Part shown: positions 1-8,404 of the stretch, piece by piece | Position numbering within the stretch: the first letter of the stretch is position 1 | Layout of the letters: each line of letters opens with the position of its first letter | Assembly: GCF_022095675.1 (NCBI RefSeq) | Contig: NZ_JAHYSG010000032.1 | Span: 47,680 to 111,679, forward strand | DNA: 64,000 nucleotides | Direction of reading: 5' to 3' | Source of the DNA: Dactylosporangium sp. AC04546 | GTDB taxonomy: Bacteria > Actinomycetota > Actinomycetes > Mycobacteriales > Micromonosporaceae | Program-made: the position numbers and the translations under genes | Notes under the pieces: generated by a model | Told to the model about the DNA's origin: nothing | The model's input: only the letters and a program-made list of their open reading frames with translations | Database searches by the model: none

Positions 1-224
1 ACGGCTCGCACTGCATCGCGCGCGTGACCCAGCAATCGATACCCCAACTCGGTCAGCACGCAACCGGAGCGCTCCCGCACGACCAAGCGGGCGTCGAGTT
101 CGGTTTCGAGCGAAGCGAGGGCGTGGCTCACAGCCGATTGCGTGACCTGCAGGGCAGTGCCCGCGCCGGTGATGCTGCCGGTTTCCGCAACTGCGACGAG
201 CGCTCTGAGCTGAGCAAGATTCAC
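1..224 (-). CDS. LysR-family transcriptional regulator, N-terminal part (cut by window edge)
   Basis: The reverse strand reads VNLAQLRALVAVAETGSI and continues to the window edge for 74 codons. This is the winged helix-turn-helix of a LysR-type regulator, with the recognition-helix signature TQSAVSHALASLE. The GTG start at 224 has a GGAG ribosome site about 7 bases upstream; an in-frame ATG at 239 is the alternative. The effector domain lies outside the window. It diverges from the amidotransferase/nitrilase/dehydratase operon starting at 356, the usual arrangement for a LysR regulator and its target, so it probably controls that operon. That role is inferred. Confidence 0.88.
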   Translation of the reverse strand, partial: MNLAQLRALVAVAETGSITGAGTALQVTQSAVSHALASLETELDARLVVRERSGCVLTELGYRLLGHARDAVRA

Positions 225-245
225 ATGAACTCCACGCATGTAGTC

Positions 246-256
246 ATGAGTTTCAT
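246..256. promoter_or_regulatory. Small dyad in the LysR/operon divergent promoter
   Basis: ATGA-GTT-TCAT is a perfect 4-bp inverted repeat with a 3-bp spacer, lying between the divergent LysR start (224) and the operon start (356). LysR boxes are short dyads of about this size, so this is a candidate operator. The assignment rests on position and symmetry only. Confidence 0.35.
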
Positions 257-355
257 ACGTTTGTCTCAAGGAAGGATACGCGGTAGAAAGACTCGGCGGC
301 AGCAAAAAGTCACATTGGACGCGGGCCGCGGTACGCCGGCACGGAAGGGACAGAG

Positions 356-1099
356 ATGGGGAAGGCAGTGAAGGTCGTCGTCATCGGGGATTTCGACGCG
401 AGCTTCGTTCCGCACACCGCCACCGACGCAGCGATCGAGCACTCGGCTGCGGCGCTCGGGCTGAACGTGGAGGTCGTGTGGCGGGCTACCGAGCCGCTCG
501 AGACGGATCTCGACGACGTGCAGGAAGCGGACGCGCTGTGGTGCGCCCCAGGAAGCCCATACCGAAGTTTGACCGGCGCGGTCGCGGCGCTCCGATTCGC
601 ACGCGAGAACGGCGTGCCGACACTGGGTACGTGTGGTGGCTGCCAGCACATCGTTATCGAGTTCGCCCGCAACGTGCTCGGCTTCCATGACGCGCAACAC
701 GCCGAGTACGACCCGTACGCATCACGACTGTTCATCTCGGCGCTCACCTGCTCGCTCGCCGGGCTCACGATGCCCGTCCACCTGGCAGCCGGTTCGCGGG
801 CGGCCGAGACATACGGGGGCGCGAAGACCGAGGAGAACTACTACTGCAACTTTGGCCTCAACGACGAGTACCAGGCGGTGCTTGAGGGCGGCGGACTCCG
901 CGTGTCGGGTGTGGACGACGACGGTGAGGCGCGTGTCCTTGAGTTGTCCGATCACCCGTTCTATGTGGCGACACTGTATGTTCCGCAGACCCGATCGAAA
1001 CCCGAGAATCCGCACCCGCTGGTCAATGCGTTCCTGCGGGCAGCCGCCAAACGGCGCCGCGAGGAATCGATTGCGGCGGTGCCGGCGGTCGGCGCGTGA
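356..1099 (+). CDS. Class-I glutamine amidotransferase-like protein (CTP-synthase C-terminal-domain-related)
   Basis: A 247-residue stand-alone protein with the fold signature of the amidotransferase half of CTP synthase. It starts with a VVVIGDFD strand, has an APGSPYR oxyanion-type loop (64-70) and a nucleophile-elbow motif GTCGGCQH (91-98), with Cys93 as candidate nucleophile. It matches the CTP-synthase C-terminal-region-related family, whose members lack the synthetase half; some relatives carry selenocysteine. A glutaminase or amide-cleaving role is likely but the substrate is unknown. It is the first gene of an operon: its TGA overlaps the GTG of the nitrilase. A LysR regulator diverges upstream. 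Confidence 0.82.
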   Translation: MGKAVKVVVIGDFDASFVPHTATDAAIEHSAAALGLNVEVVWRATEPLETDLDDVQEADALWCAPGSPYRSLTGAVAALRFARENGVPTLGTCGGCQHIVIEFARNVLGFHDAQHAEYDPYASRLFISALTCSLAGLTMPVHLAAGSRAAETYGGAKTEENYYCNFGLNDEYQAVLEGGGLRVSGVDDDGEARVLELSDHPFYVATLYVPQTRSKPENPHPLVNAFLRAAAKRRREESIAAVPAVGA

Positions 1100-2043
1100 C
1101 AGGGCACGCCGCGGTCAGGTGTGCGCGCGTGGCCGTTGTCCAGGATGCCCCCGTAGTCTTCGACCGGGACGCCACACTTGATCGGGTCGACAAGCGAGCT
1201 CGCGAGGCGGCCAACGGCGGTGCGCAGCTGGTGCTGTTCCCTGAGGCGTTCGTGTCCGGCTATCCGCAGGACATGACCTTCGGGGCTGTTGTCGGAACAC
1301 GTACCCCAGAAGGCCACGAGCAGTATCGCCGGTACTGGGCCAGCGCGGTGGACGTCCCTGGACCAGATGTCGACCGACTGGGCGAGATCGCGGCACGGCA
1401 TCGAATTGTCCTGGTGATCGGCGTCGTCGAACGTTCGGGCGGGACGTTGTTTTGCACGGTTCTTTTCTTCGGTGCCGACGGAGCGCTCCAGGGACGGCAC
1501 CGCAAACTGATGCCGACCGCGATGGAGCGCCTCGTGTGGGGAATGGGCGATGGATCGACGCTGCCGGTGATCGACACCTCGCTGGGCCGGGTCGGGGCGG
1601 TGATCTGCTGGGAGAACTACATGCCGCTGATGCGTGCCGCGATGTACGCGAAGGGCATCGAGATCTACTGTGCGCCGACCGCCGACGACCTCGACATGTG
1701 GGTCACCAGCGTGCGGCACATCGCCAAGGAGGGCAGGGTCTTCGTCCTCTCTTCCTGCCAGTTCTTGCAGCGCAGCGACTGTCCGGAGGACTACGAAGCC
1801 TCGCACGACCGCCCGGTACTTGTGCGGGGCGGCAGCTGCATCGTCGCGCCGACTGGTGATGTCATCGCTGGTCCGGTCTATGACCGCTCCGCGGTCCTGC
1901 TTGCGGACCTGGACCTCGACGACATCCCACGCGCGAAGTACGACCTGGACGTGTCCGGCCACTACGCGCGACCGGATGTCTTCCAGCTCGCGGTCGACGA
2001 ACGCGCCAAGGTCACTGTCACCTTTGGAACCGACAATGATTGA
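1096..2043 (+). CDS. Carbon-nitrogen hydrolase (nitrilase superfamily)
   Basis: A 315-residue nitrilase-superfamily enzyme that hydrolyses a nitrile or amide C-N bond. The Glu-Lys-Cys triad is visible: Glu50 in FPEAFVSGYP, Lys137 in HRKLMPT, and Cys171 in AVICWENYMP. The CWEN context and the length are typical of the nitrilase/cyanide-hydratase branch rather than of simple amidases, so a nitrile substrate is plausible. The GTG start overlaps the upstream stop (GTGA), and the next gene starts eight bases before this stop, so the three proteins are translationally coupled. Together with the amidotransferase-like protein and a PLP dehydratase this suggests processing of a nitrogen-containing small molecule; the molecule is not known. 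Confidence 0.88.
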   Translation: MTGHAAVRCARVAVVQDAPVVFDRDATLDRVDKRAREAANGGAQLVLFPEAFVSGYPQDMTFGAVVGTRTPEGHEQYRRYWASAVDVPGPDVDRLGEIAARHRIVLVIGVVERSGGTLFCTVLFFGADGALQGRHRKLMPTAMERLVWGMGDGSTLPVIDTSLGRVGAVICWENYMPLMRAAMYAKGIEIYCAPTADDLDMWVTSVRHIAKEGRVFVLSSCQFLQRSDCPEDYEASHDRPVLVRGGSCIVAPTGDVIAGPVYDRSAVLLADLDLDDIPRAKYDLDVSGHYARPDVFQLAVDERAKVTVTFGTDND

Positions 2044-3049
2044 CCCGAGCGCCGTCGACCAAGCCGCACGGCGGCTCGGCGGCATCAGTGTCCGGACGCC
2101 GCTCCTGTCGAGCCCCGCTCTGGACCGGGCGACGGGAGGCTCGGTCATATGCAAGGCCGAGGGCCTGCAGCGCACCGGGTCATTCAAGATACGCGGCGCC
2201 TGGAATGCCATCGCTGCGCTCCCACCGCACGCCCGGGCCAACGGAGTGATCACATTCTCGTCGGGCAATCACGGACGGGCGCTGGCCTTCGCGGCGCGGA
2301 TGCACGACGTTCCAGTTGCGGTCGTTCTTCCAACTGACGTGTCGGAGACGAAGCGAACCGCCATCGCGCGCGCGGGTGCCGAGATCATCCCCTGCCGTGC
2401 GGTCGAACGCGAAGGGGTAGCCGTCGCTGAGGCGGAACGCCGCGGCATGACATTTGTCGCCCCCTACGACGACCCGAACGTTATAGCCGGCCAGGGGACA
2501 GTCGCGCGAGAAATGTTCGAAGACGCGGCCGGTCTTGATGTGCTACTCGTTCCGGTCAGCGGCGGTGGCCTCTTGGCAGGATGCGCCCTCGCAGCAGCCG
2601 GCAATGCCCGCAAGGCAGTGCGCGTCATCGGCGTCGAGCCGGCAACCTGCGCGCGCTTGCAACGTTCGCTCACCGCTGGTAGGCGGGTTGCCGTCGAGCC
2701 GTCGGACACCATCGCCGATGCGCAGCGAGCACGGATTCCGGGCGCGCTGACCTTTCCCATACTTCTCGCGCATCGCGTTGAGGCCGTTTGCGTCACCGAC
2801 GAACAGCTCGTGCAAGCTATGCAATTCGCCTTCGAGGAGTTCGGGATCGTCTGCGAGCCGAGCGGTGCAAGCGCACTGGCCGCCGTGCTCGCCGGCGTGG
2901 TCGGTGGAGACGGGGCGCGGATCGGTGTCGTGCTCACCGGTGCCAACATCGCGCTCGACGACTTCGCTGCGCTGACCAAAGGCGGTCACCTCGGTGCTAC
3001 CGGTACGCGACGAGACGGTGGAGGTCGTGGCCGTCCTGCTGGCCGCTGA
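2036..3049 (+). CDS. Threonine/serine dehydratase, PLP-dependent (C-terminus altered)
   Basis: A fold-type II PLP enzyme of 337 residues. Lys51 in TGSFKIRGAW is the Schiff-base lysine, SGNHGRA is the substrate loop, and VSGGGLLAG is the phosphate-binding glycine loop. It would deaminate threonine or serine to a 2-oxo acid; relatives act on hydroxyaspartate or racemise serine. There is no regulatory ACT domain, so the catabolic type is likelier. The ATG lies eight bases inside the nitrilase gene. The last ~20 residues, after FAALTKGG, become Arg/Gly-rich and enter a stretch that carries a broken ABC-transporter gene on the other strand, so the native stop was probably lost in a rearrangement. 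Confidence 0.87.
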   Translation: MIDPSAVDQAARRLGGISVRTPLLSSPALDRATGGSVICKAEGLQRTGSFKIRGAWNAIAALPPHARANGVITFSSGNHGRALAFAARMHDVPVAVVLPTDVSETKRTAIARAGAEIIPCRAVEREGVAVAEAERRGMTFVAPYDDPNVIAGQGTVAREMFEDAAGLDVLLVPVSGGGLLAGCALAAAGNARKAVRVIGVEPATCARLQRSLTAGRRVAVEPSDTIADAQRARIPGALTFPILLAHRVEAVCVTDEQLVQAMQFAFEEFGIVCEPSGASALAAVLAGVVGGDGARIGVVLTGANIALDDFAALTKGGHLGATGTRRDGGGRGRPAGR

Positions 3050-3084
3050 GCAGGCCCGCGAGGTCGGCTGAGCCGGCCCGGCCG

Positions 3085-3327
3085 AGGACCGTCCGCGGAG
3101 GTCAGCCGGAGTCGTTCCAGGCGCACCACGACGGCGCCGGCCGATCCGGCCAGGCCGGCCGCGCTCCGTCCCATCGACAGCTCGAAGCCGTCCCCGGTGA
3201 GGTACGTCCGGCCCTGCCGCTCGGCGATACGGCCGCGGAAGACGTTCGACTCGCCCAGGAACTCGGCGACGAACAGCGACGCAGGGTTCTCGTACAGCTC
3301 CTCGGCGGTGCCGGCCTGCTCGATCCG
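3085..3327 (-). pseudogene. Fragment of a PotA-type ABC transporter ATPase (C-terminal/TOBE part)
   Basis: The reverse strand encodes RIEQAGTAEELYENPASLF followed by FVAEFLGESNVFRG and VVVRLERLRL. This is the region after the H-loop plus the TOBE domain of spermidine/putrescine- or iron-type ABC ATPases. Walker A, signature and Walker B regions are absent, so it is a remnant. The rest of 3050-3464 holds no intact gene. At about 3345-3460 on the reverse strand another frame reads YLSDDLAILAHAARAVDVP, which has protein-like composition but was not assigned. The stretch looks like a deletion or recombination scar between the dehydratase and the TetR gene. Confidence 0.7.
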
Positions 3328-3464
3328 GCAGCCGGCAGGACGAGGTCGGGTCCGGTCGGCTTGGTGGCCGTGAGCTCGCGGATCGTGTCCCAGGCTGTTG
3401 GAACGTCGACGGCTCGGGCCGCGTGGGCCAGAATGGCGAGGTCGTCGCTGAGATACTCGCGTCG

Positions 3465-4133
3465 TCAGGACGTCGCCGACCCGGTCGCCAACTGCCTGGT
3501 CTGCTGTGCCGCCCATTGGGCGGCTGCCGCGGCGACCGGGATCGTCGGGTCCACCAACCACGCGGCCTCGAGGCCGTAGCAGAAAGCGATGATCTCCATT
3601 GCCTTGAGCTGCGGGTCGATGTCCTCCCGCATCTCGCCGCGCTGTTGTGCGGACCGCAGGGTCGCTGTCACGCGGTCGATCGTTGTTCGGTAGCCATCGA
3701 CCAGCCGTGGGTGGAGGTCGGTGTCGGGGCTGACGTTTTCGCCGAGGACGACGGTGTTCATGCCGAGCAGGCTGGCCACCTTGCCGTCGTGCTGGCTGGG
3801 CCAGCTGGCCATGTGCTTGGCGATGATGTCGACGATCTTGATGCCGGGGTCGGGTCCGTCGCCCCACAGCCACTCCTCGGAGAAGGCCAGGTGGCGATCC
3901 ATGACGGCGTTGAGCAGGGCCTCCTTGCTGCGGAAGTGATAGAGCAGCCCGGTCTGTGACACGCCGGCCTCGGCCGCGATGTCGGCGAGGCTGGTGCCGC
4001 GCGCTCCGTTGCGGGCGATGAATCGTACGGCGACGTCGATGATGCGGTCCCGTGTCTCTAGGCCCTTCGCTGAGGTCTTGGGCTTCTGGGCAGGGGACAC
4101 GGTTGATCTCCTCGCGATGGTCGGGACCGTCAT
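3465..4133 (-). CDS. TetR/AcrR-family transcriptional regulator
   Basis: A 222-residue regulator beginning MTVPTIARRSTV. The N-terminal helix-turn-helix is clear (GLETRDRIIDVAVRFIARNG, then TSLADIAAEAGVSQTGLLYH), followed by a helical ligand domain. It diverges from the hydrolase/ABC importer operon at 4225. The 92-bp spacer contains two similar palindromes, so it most likely represses both itself and that operon and is released by a ligand linked to the imported or hydrolysed compound. Longer upstream starts in the same frame would read through both palindromes, so the ATG at 4133 is preferred. Confidence 0.9.
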   Translation of the reverse strand: MTVPTIARRSTVSPAQKPKTSAKGLETRDRIIDVAVRFIARNGARGTSLADIAAEAGVSQTGLLYHFRSKEALLNAVMDRHLAFSEEWLWGDGPDPGIKIVDIIAKHMASWPSQHDGKVASLLGMNTVVLGENVSPDTDLHPRLVDGYRTTIDRVTATLRSAQQRGEMREDIDPQLKAMEIIAFCYGLEAAWLVDPTIPVAAAAAQWAAQQTRQLATGSATS

Positions 4134-4149
4134 CGCCAAGTATAGACAA

Positions 4150-4167
4150 ACCGACTGAGCACTCGGT
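4150..4167. promoter_or_regulatory. Putative TetR operator 1
   Basis: ACCGACTGAGCACTCGGT has dyad symmetry (ACCGA...TCGGT around a TGAGCA core). It lies just upstream of the TetR start and shares the ACTGAG(C/T)(A/G)CTC core with the second palindrome 15 bp away. Confidence 0.6.
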
Positions 4168-4181
4168 AACTTTTGCGAAAC

Positions 4182-4199
4182 AGACTGAGTGCTCAGTCT
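4182..4199. promoter_or_regulatory. Putative TetR operator 2
   Basis: AGACTGAG-TG-CTCAGTCT is a perfect 8-bp inverted repeat with a 2-bp centre, ending 26 bp before the hydrolase start at 4225. It is the stronger of two related dyads and a typical TetR-family site. Confidence 0.7.
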
Positions 4200-4224
4200 T
4201 AACTGTGGCGAGAGGCGCGATCGA

Positions 4225-5217
4225 ATGAGTGCAGCTTTCCGGCGGGGAACCCCGGTCGTCCGCGAGGAAGACACTGCGCTGCGGCCGCACGAGCAGGTTC
4301 AGGCCTTCCTGGACAGCTCCGGATCATCACCCGACCCGTGGGCCGCCGACATCGCGGCCGTGCGGGCGGACGCACGTGCGAAGGTCCTGGCCGTGACTGG
4401 CGAGCCGGCGCCGGTGGCCTCTGTCGAGTCGGTCGACGCGGACGGCGTACCGGCTCGGCTCTATCTGCCCACGGGCGCGGAACAGGAGGTGCTGGTCTGG
4501 GCGCACGGCGGCGGCTGGATTCACGGAGACCTCGACACCGCCGAAGGCGTCGCCCGGGCACTCGCGAACCGGGCCGCGTGCGGGGTCCTGTCCATCGACT
4601 ACCGGCTCGCGCCCGAGCACCCGTTTCCAGCCGGCTTTGACGACACTTGGACGGCCGTCACCTGGGCACGCCACAACTTCGGCAGCGTGGCTGTCGGTGG
4701 GGACAGTTCGGGCGGCAATCTCGCCGCGGCGGCCGCGCTCAAAGCGCGTGATGAAGGCGTTCGGTTAGCCGCCCAACTCCTCGTCTACCCCGCACTCGAC
4801 AGCGTCGAGAACACCGACTACAAGGTCGCGTTCCGGCGGCGGTACGAGACCTTCGCGGGCCAGTCGGGTTTCGGCTCCAACAGCTACCGTCGGCTCCAGC
4901 ACATCTGGGCGACGTACGTTCCCGACCCAGCACACCGCAAGGCGTCGTATGTATCCCCGCTGCACGCTAAATCTGTGCGCGGTGTCGCGCCTGCGACGAT
5001 CATCACGGCCGAACACGATTTCCTCCGCCGCGAGGCCGAGGACTATGCCCGGCGTCTGGAGGCGGCCGGCGTGCCGGTCGAGCTGACCGAGTACGCGGGG
5101 CAGATCCATGGCTTCTTCGAGATGTTCGCCGTGATGACCGACGCGCATCACGCCGCTGGCAAGGCTGGCGACGCCGTACGCCGCGCGTTCCAGTCAACCC
5201 ACACCATCGAGCCTTAA
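4225..5217 (+). CDS. Alpha/beta hydrolase (HSL/esterase family)
   Basis: A 330-residue carboxylesterase of the hormone-sensitive-lipase type. The oxyanion motif HGGGW is at 94-98, the nucleophile Ser161 lies in GGDSSGGN, and the acid and base are in ITAEHDFL and GQIHGFF. It would cleave short acyl esters in the cytoplasm. The ATG at 4225 follows the TetR operators; an in-frame upstream start at 4189 falls inside operator 2 and is unlikely. It is the first gene of an operon with a solute-binding lipoprotein and two permeases, so it may de-esterify an imported acylated sugar or similar compound (inferred). Confidence 0.9.
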   Translation: MSAAFRRGTPVVREEDTALRPHEQVQAFLDSSGSSPDPWAADIAAVRADARAKVLAVTGEPAPVASVESVDADGVPARLYLPTGAEQEVLVWAHGGGWIHGDLDTAEGVARALANRAACGVLSIDYRLAPEHPFPAGFDDTWTAVTWARHNFGSVAVGGDSSGGNLAAAAALKARDEGVRLAAQLLVYPALDSVENTDYKVAFRRRYETFAGQSGFGSNSYRRLQHIWATYVPDPAHRKASYVSPLHAKSVRGVAPATIITAEHDFLRREAEDYARRLEAAGVPVELTEYAGQIHGFFEMFAVMTDAHHAAGKAGDAVRRAFQSTHTIEP

Positions 5218-5226
5218 GGACTTCTC

Positions 5227-6585
5227 GTGCGATCACTGACCCAGTACTGCGGAACCTTCCGGGCGGCCGGCGTTGCCGTGGCGGCTGCCCTGCTGCTGGC
5301 CGCCTGCGCACCCGGCGGCAACTCCGAAACCGGCCCGGTGCCGTCCAAGCCTGTCTCCACCGTTATCGGCAGCGAACCGGTCACCCTGAAGCTCCTCGTC
5401 ACCAGCGGCGTCGACGTCCCGTTCTACACCGCTCTCGGCAAACTGTTCCGCGACAAGTACAGCAACGTGACCGTCAAGGTGGAGAGCCAGGACTACGCCA
5501 CCTTGACCACGACCATCGCGCGTACTCTCGCCGGGAACAACGTGCCCGACCTCGTCCGCGTGCCGCAGCTCGGTAACCTGACCAAGGACCACCTGCTGAT
5601 CAGCCTCGACCCTTATGCGCAGGCGTATGGGTGGAACGAATGGCCGCAGTCGCAGTTCGCCTCCACCCGTGTCGCGGCGGACGGCAGACAGCGGGGGACG
5701 GGCTCGTTGTACGCCGCGGGCGCTGGTTTTGGCCTGACCGGGGTGTATTACAACAAGGCGCTTGCGCAGCGGATTGGTATGACGCGGCCACCGGCGACTG
5801 TCGCCGAGTTCGAGCAGCTGCTCGCTAAGGCGAAGGACGCTGGGTTGCAGCCGATCATGATCAACGGCAAGGACGGCGGCAGCGTCTATCCGCTGCAGAA
5901 CCTGGTGATGTCGTACGCCGGTGACGCGCAAGCCGTCCAGGACTGGAACTACACCAAGCCTGGCGCGAGTATCGACACGGCGGCGACGGTCAAGGCCGCC
6001 ACGACATTGCAACGCTGGGGGCAGGCTGGATACCTGCCGGCCGACGTGAACGACATCGACCAGACCCGGGCACCGGCCGAGTTCATCAAGGGCAACGGTG
6101 TGTTCTTCCCGAGCGGCAACTGGCAGGCTCCGGGACTCGACAAGACCGGATCCGGTCAGTTCGGGTTTTTCCTGTTCCCGCCCGGCGTTGCCGGTGGGCC
6201 GTCGTACGCGATGACCGCTGCCGCCAACCTAGGGATCCCGGCGAAGTCACCCCGCGCTGACGTGGCGGCCGCGTTCCTGGACTTCGTGCAGACGGACCAG
6301 CAGGCGCGGCAGGAGACGGTGACCCTCGGCGGGCTGGTGCCGGCGGGCCCGTCGGACGCGCCAGCTCCGACCGCGCCCGAGGGGTCGGCGGTCGCCGCCA
6401 CCGTCAACGCGTTCCAGGAGTTGCTGAAGAGCAACGGGCTGGTCGGCTTCATGGCTGATGCGACGGCTTCGATCCACGTCAACAGCCTCATCCCGCAAAC
6501 GCAGCTGCTGCTGGCCGGCAAGACGACCCCCGAGGCGTTCGCGGCCAAGGTGCAGTCCGACTACGAGCGCGATCTCGGGCGATGA
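5227..6585 (+). CDS. Carbohydrate-type ABC transporter substrate-binding lipoprotein
   Basis: A 452-residue family-1 extracellular solute-binding protein. A type II signal peptide ends at lipobox LLAAC with Cys27. The mature protein shows the usual pattern of these proteins (TLKLLVTSGVDVPFY, then GLTGVYYNKAL, VFFPSGNWQAP). It starts at a GTG eight bases after the hydrolase stop, with an AAGGA ribosome site. It is followed by two overlapping permease genes. No ATPase gene is present in the operon; actinobacterial sugar importers often share one MsiK-like ATPase encoded elsewhere, which is presumably the case here. Ligand unknown. Confidence 0.88.
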   Translation: MRSLTQYCGTFRAAGVAVAAALLLAACAPGGNSETGPVPSKPVSTVIGSEPVTLKLLVTSGVDVPFYTALGKLFRDKYSNVTVKVESQDYATLTTTIARTLAGNNVPDLVRVPQLGNLTKDHLLISLDPYAQAYGWNEWPQSQFASTRVAADGRQRGTGSLYAAGAGFGLTGVYYNKALAQRIGMTRPPATVAEFEQLLAKAKDAGLQPIMINGKDGGSVYPLQNLVMSYAGDAQAVQDWNYTKPGASIDTAATVKAATTLQRWGQAGYLPADVNDIDQTRAPAEFIKGNGVFFPSGNWQAPGLDKTGSGQFGFFLFPPGVAGGPSYAMTAAANLGIPAKSPRADVAAAFLDFVQTDQQARQETVTLGGLVPAGPSDAPAPTAPEGSAVAATVNAFQELLKSNGLVGFMADATASIHVNSLIPQTQLLLAGKTTPEAFAAKVQSDYERDLGR

Positions 6586-7583
6586 TCGCGGCGAGCCGAC
6601 CCAGGGGTGATGCGGTGACGTCCGTCCCGACCCCGGAGGCGATACGGCAGGCTTCGGCTATGACCGACCCGTCGAGCGTTCCTGCGGCACGACAACCCGC
6701 CGTACGGCGCCCATCCGCACGCCGGCGGCGGAGTTGGAGCGCGCTCCTCTGGGTTGCGCCAGCGTTCGGTATGTACGGCGTCTTCGTGCTGTTCCCGATG
6801 CTCCAGTCCGTGCAGTACTCGTTCTACGACTGGGATGGCATCGGGCCGGCGACGCCTGCCGGACTGGACAACTGGATCGCGATCTTCACCCAGCCGGAGC
6901 TGCTGCAATCCGTGGTGCACGCGTTCGTCCTCGTCGTGTTCTACACGGTCTTGCCGGTAGGGCTCGGTCTAGTCGCCGCGTCGTTCATCCGCGAACTGAA
7001 GCCCGGCGCGTTCAGCACCACCGCCCGGGTCGTACTGTTCGTCCCGCAGGTGCTTCCGCTGGTCGCTGCCGGTATCGCGTGGACGTGGATGTACTCCTCG
7101 GACGGCCTGGTCAATCAGGTCTTGCGCGCGGTCGGCCTCGATCAGTACACGCGGGCCTGGCTCGGTGACTTCACTTTCGCGCTGCCCGCGGTCGGTGTGA
7201 TCGGGGTCTGGGTCATGCTCGGCTTCTGCACGGTGCTGCTGCTCGCGGGCATCGGTAAGATCGACCCGGCGCTGTACGAGGCGGCCCGGCTGGACGGGGC
7301 CGGGCGGGTCAGTGAGTTCTTCGCCGTGACGCTGCCCGGGTTGCGGCGCGAACTCGCCGTGTGCACGACGTTCACGATCATCGCCGCGCTGGCGAGCTTC
7401 GACGTCGTCCAGATCGCGACGCAAGGCGGTCCCGGCTACCAGACGATGGTGCCCGGCGTGCAGATCTACCGGTTGACGTTCCTGCAGCAGCACGTCGGAC
7501 AGGCCTCGGCGCTCGCGGTGTTCCTGGCAGTCGTCGTGCTGGTGGTCATCTGGCCGATCCAGCGTCTCGGGAGGGAGAAATGA
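6582..7583 (+). CDS. Sugar ABC transporter permease (MalF/UgpA type)
   Basis: A 333-residue integral membrane permease with a cytoplasmic Arg-rich N-terminus and about six transmembrane helices. The EAA loop is visible as EAARLDGAGRVSEFF, the contact for the ATPase. The ATG overlaps the binding-protein stop (ATGA). An in-frame ATG 78 bases downstream (MTDPSSVPAA) is a possible alternative start, because the first 26 residues are not conserved-looking. It pairs with the next permease to form the membrane channel. Confidence 0.88.
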   Translation: MIAASRPRGDAVTSVPTPEAIRQASAMTDPSSVPAARQPAVRRPSARRRRSWSALLWVAPAFGMYGVFVLFPMLQSVQYSFYDWDGIGPATPAGLDNWIAIFTQPELLQSVVHAFVLVVFYTVLPVGLGLVAASFIRELKPGAFSTTARVVLFVPQVLPLVAAGIAWTWMYSSDGLVNQVLRAVGLDQYTRAWLGDFTFALPAVGVIGVWVMLGFCTVLLLAGIGKIDPALYEAARLDGAGRVSEFFAVTLPGLRRELAVCTTFTIIAALASFDVVQIATQGGPGYQTMVPGVQIYRLTFLQQHVGQASALAVFLAVVVLVVIWPIQRLGREK

Positions 7584-8404
7584 CCACATCGGGCCTCGCC
7601 GATCGAGTTACGCGCACTGGGATCCTGCTCGCGCTGATGCTGTTCGCTGTGGTGCCGCTGCTGAGCATGTTCACCACGGCACTGGCGGCGCCGGGCAGCA
7701 CACCGCAAGGCCTCAGTTGGCCGAGCGACCCGCACTGGCACAACTTCGTCGACGCATGGAGCGCGGCGAACTTCGTCGCGCTGTTCCGCTCGAGCACCCT
7801 CATCGTGCTTGGCGTCGTACCGGCCACGGTCGCGATGGCCACCGCCGCGGGCTACGCCCTCGCTCAGCTGAACGTGCCCTTCGGTAAGGCGATCTACGGT
7901 CTTCTCCTCGTCGGACTCACCCTGCCGTTCGAGGCGCTGATCACCCCGTTGTACTACGACCTGCGCAGCATGGGACTGCTCGGGACGCGGCTGGCGATCG
8001 TCCTGCCGCTCATCGGACTGCTCATGCCGTTCGGCGTCTTCTGGATGCGCGCACACTTTCTCGGCGCCGAGCCCGCGCTCACCGAAGCCGCGAAAGTCGA
8101 CGGCGCCAACACCTGGCAGACGTTCCGCCGCATCCACCTGCCGCTCGCCACCTCGGCGTGGTCCGCACTATCTGTGCTCTTCTTCCTCGCCAGCTGGAAC
8201 CAGTACCTCCTGCCCCTCGTCCTCGTCGACGACCCGACGAAGCGGACCGTGGCCGGCGGGCTGGGCGCCTTCCAGGGCCAGTACGGCACCGACATCGTGC
8301 TTCTCTGCGCCGGATCCCTGCTGATCATCCTGCCCTCACTGGTGATCTTCCTGATCTTCCAGCGCAACTTCGTCAAGGCGCTGATGCAAGGAGCCGTCAA
8401 GTGA
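7580..8404 (+). CDS. Sugar ABC transporter permease (MalG/UgpE type)
   Basis: A 274-residue second permease of the importer, starting MTTSGLADRVTRTGI at an ATGA overlap with the first. It has six predicted helices and the EAA motif TEAAKVDGANTWQTF. MalG-type proteins are usually a little under 300 residues, so it is full length. A short reading frame overlaps its stop (GTGA at 8401), suggesting the operon once continued. Confidence 0.9.
   Translation: MTTSGLADRVTRTGILLALMLFAVVPLLSMFTTALAAPGSTPQGLSWPSDPHWHNFVDAWSAANFVALFRSSTLIVLGVVPATVAMATAAGYALAQLNVPFGKAIYGLLLVGLTLPFEALITPLYYDLRSMGLLGTRLAIVLPLIGLLMPFGVFWMRAHFLGAEPALTEAAKVDGANTWQTFRRIHLPLATSAWSALSVLFFLASWNQYLLPLVLVDDPTKRTVAGGLGAFQGQYGTDIVLLCAGSLLIILPSLVIFLIFQRNFVKALMQGAVK

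Noticed and set aside
961..2268. A long reverse frame opposite the nitrilase
   Set aside because: No family features, while the forward strand has a complete catalytic triad.
2986..4290. A 434-codon reverse frame covering the TetR gene and the debris
   Set aside because: Only ~80 codons (3085-3327) show real homology (ABC ATPase tail); the rest is Arg/Pro-rich and out of frame with the TetR gene.
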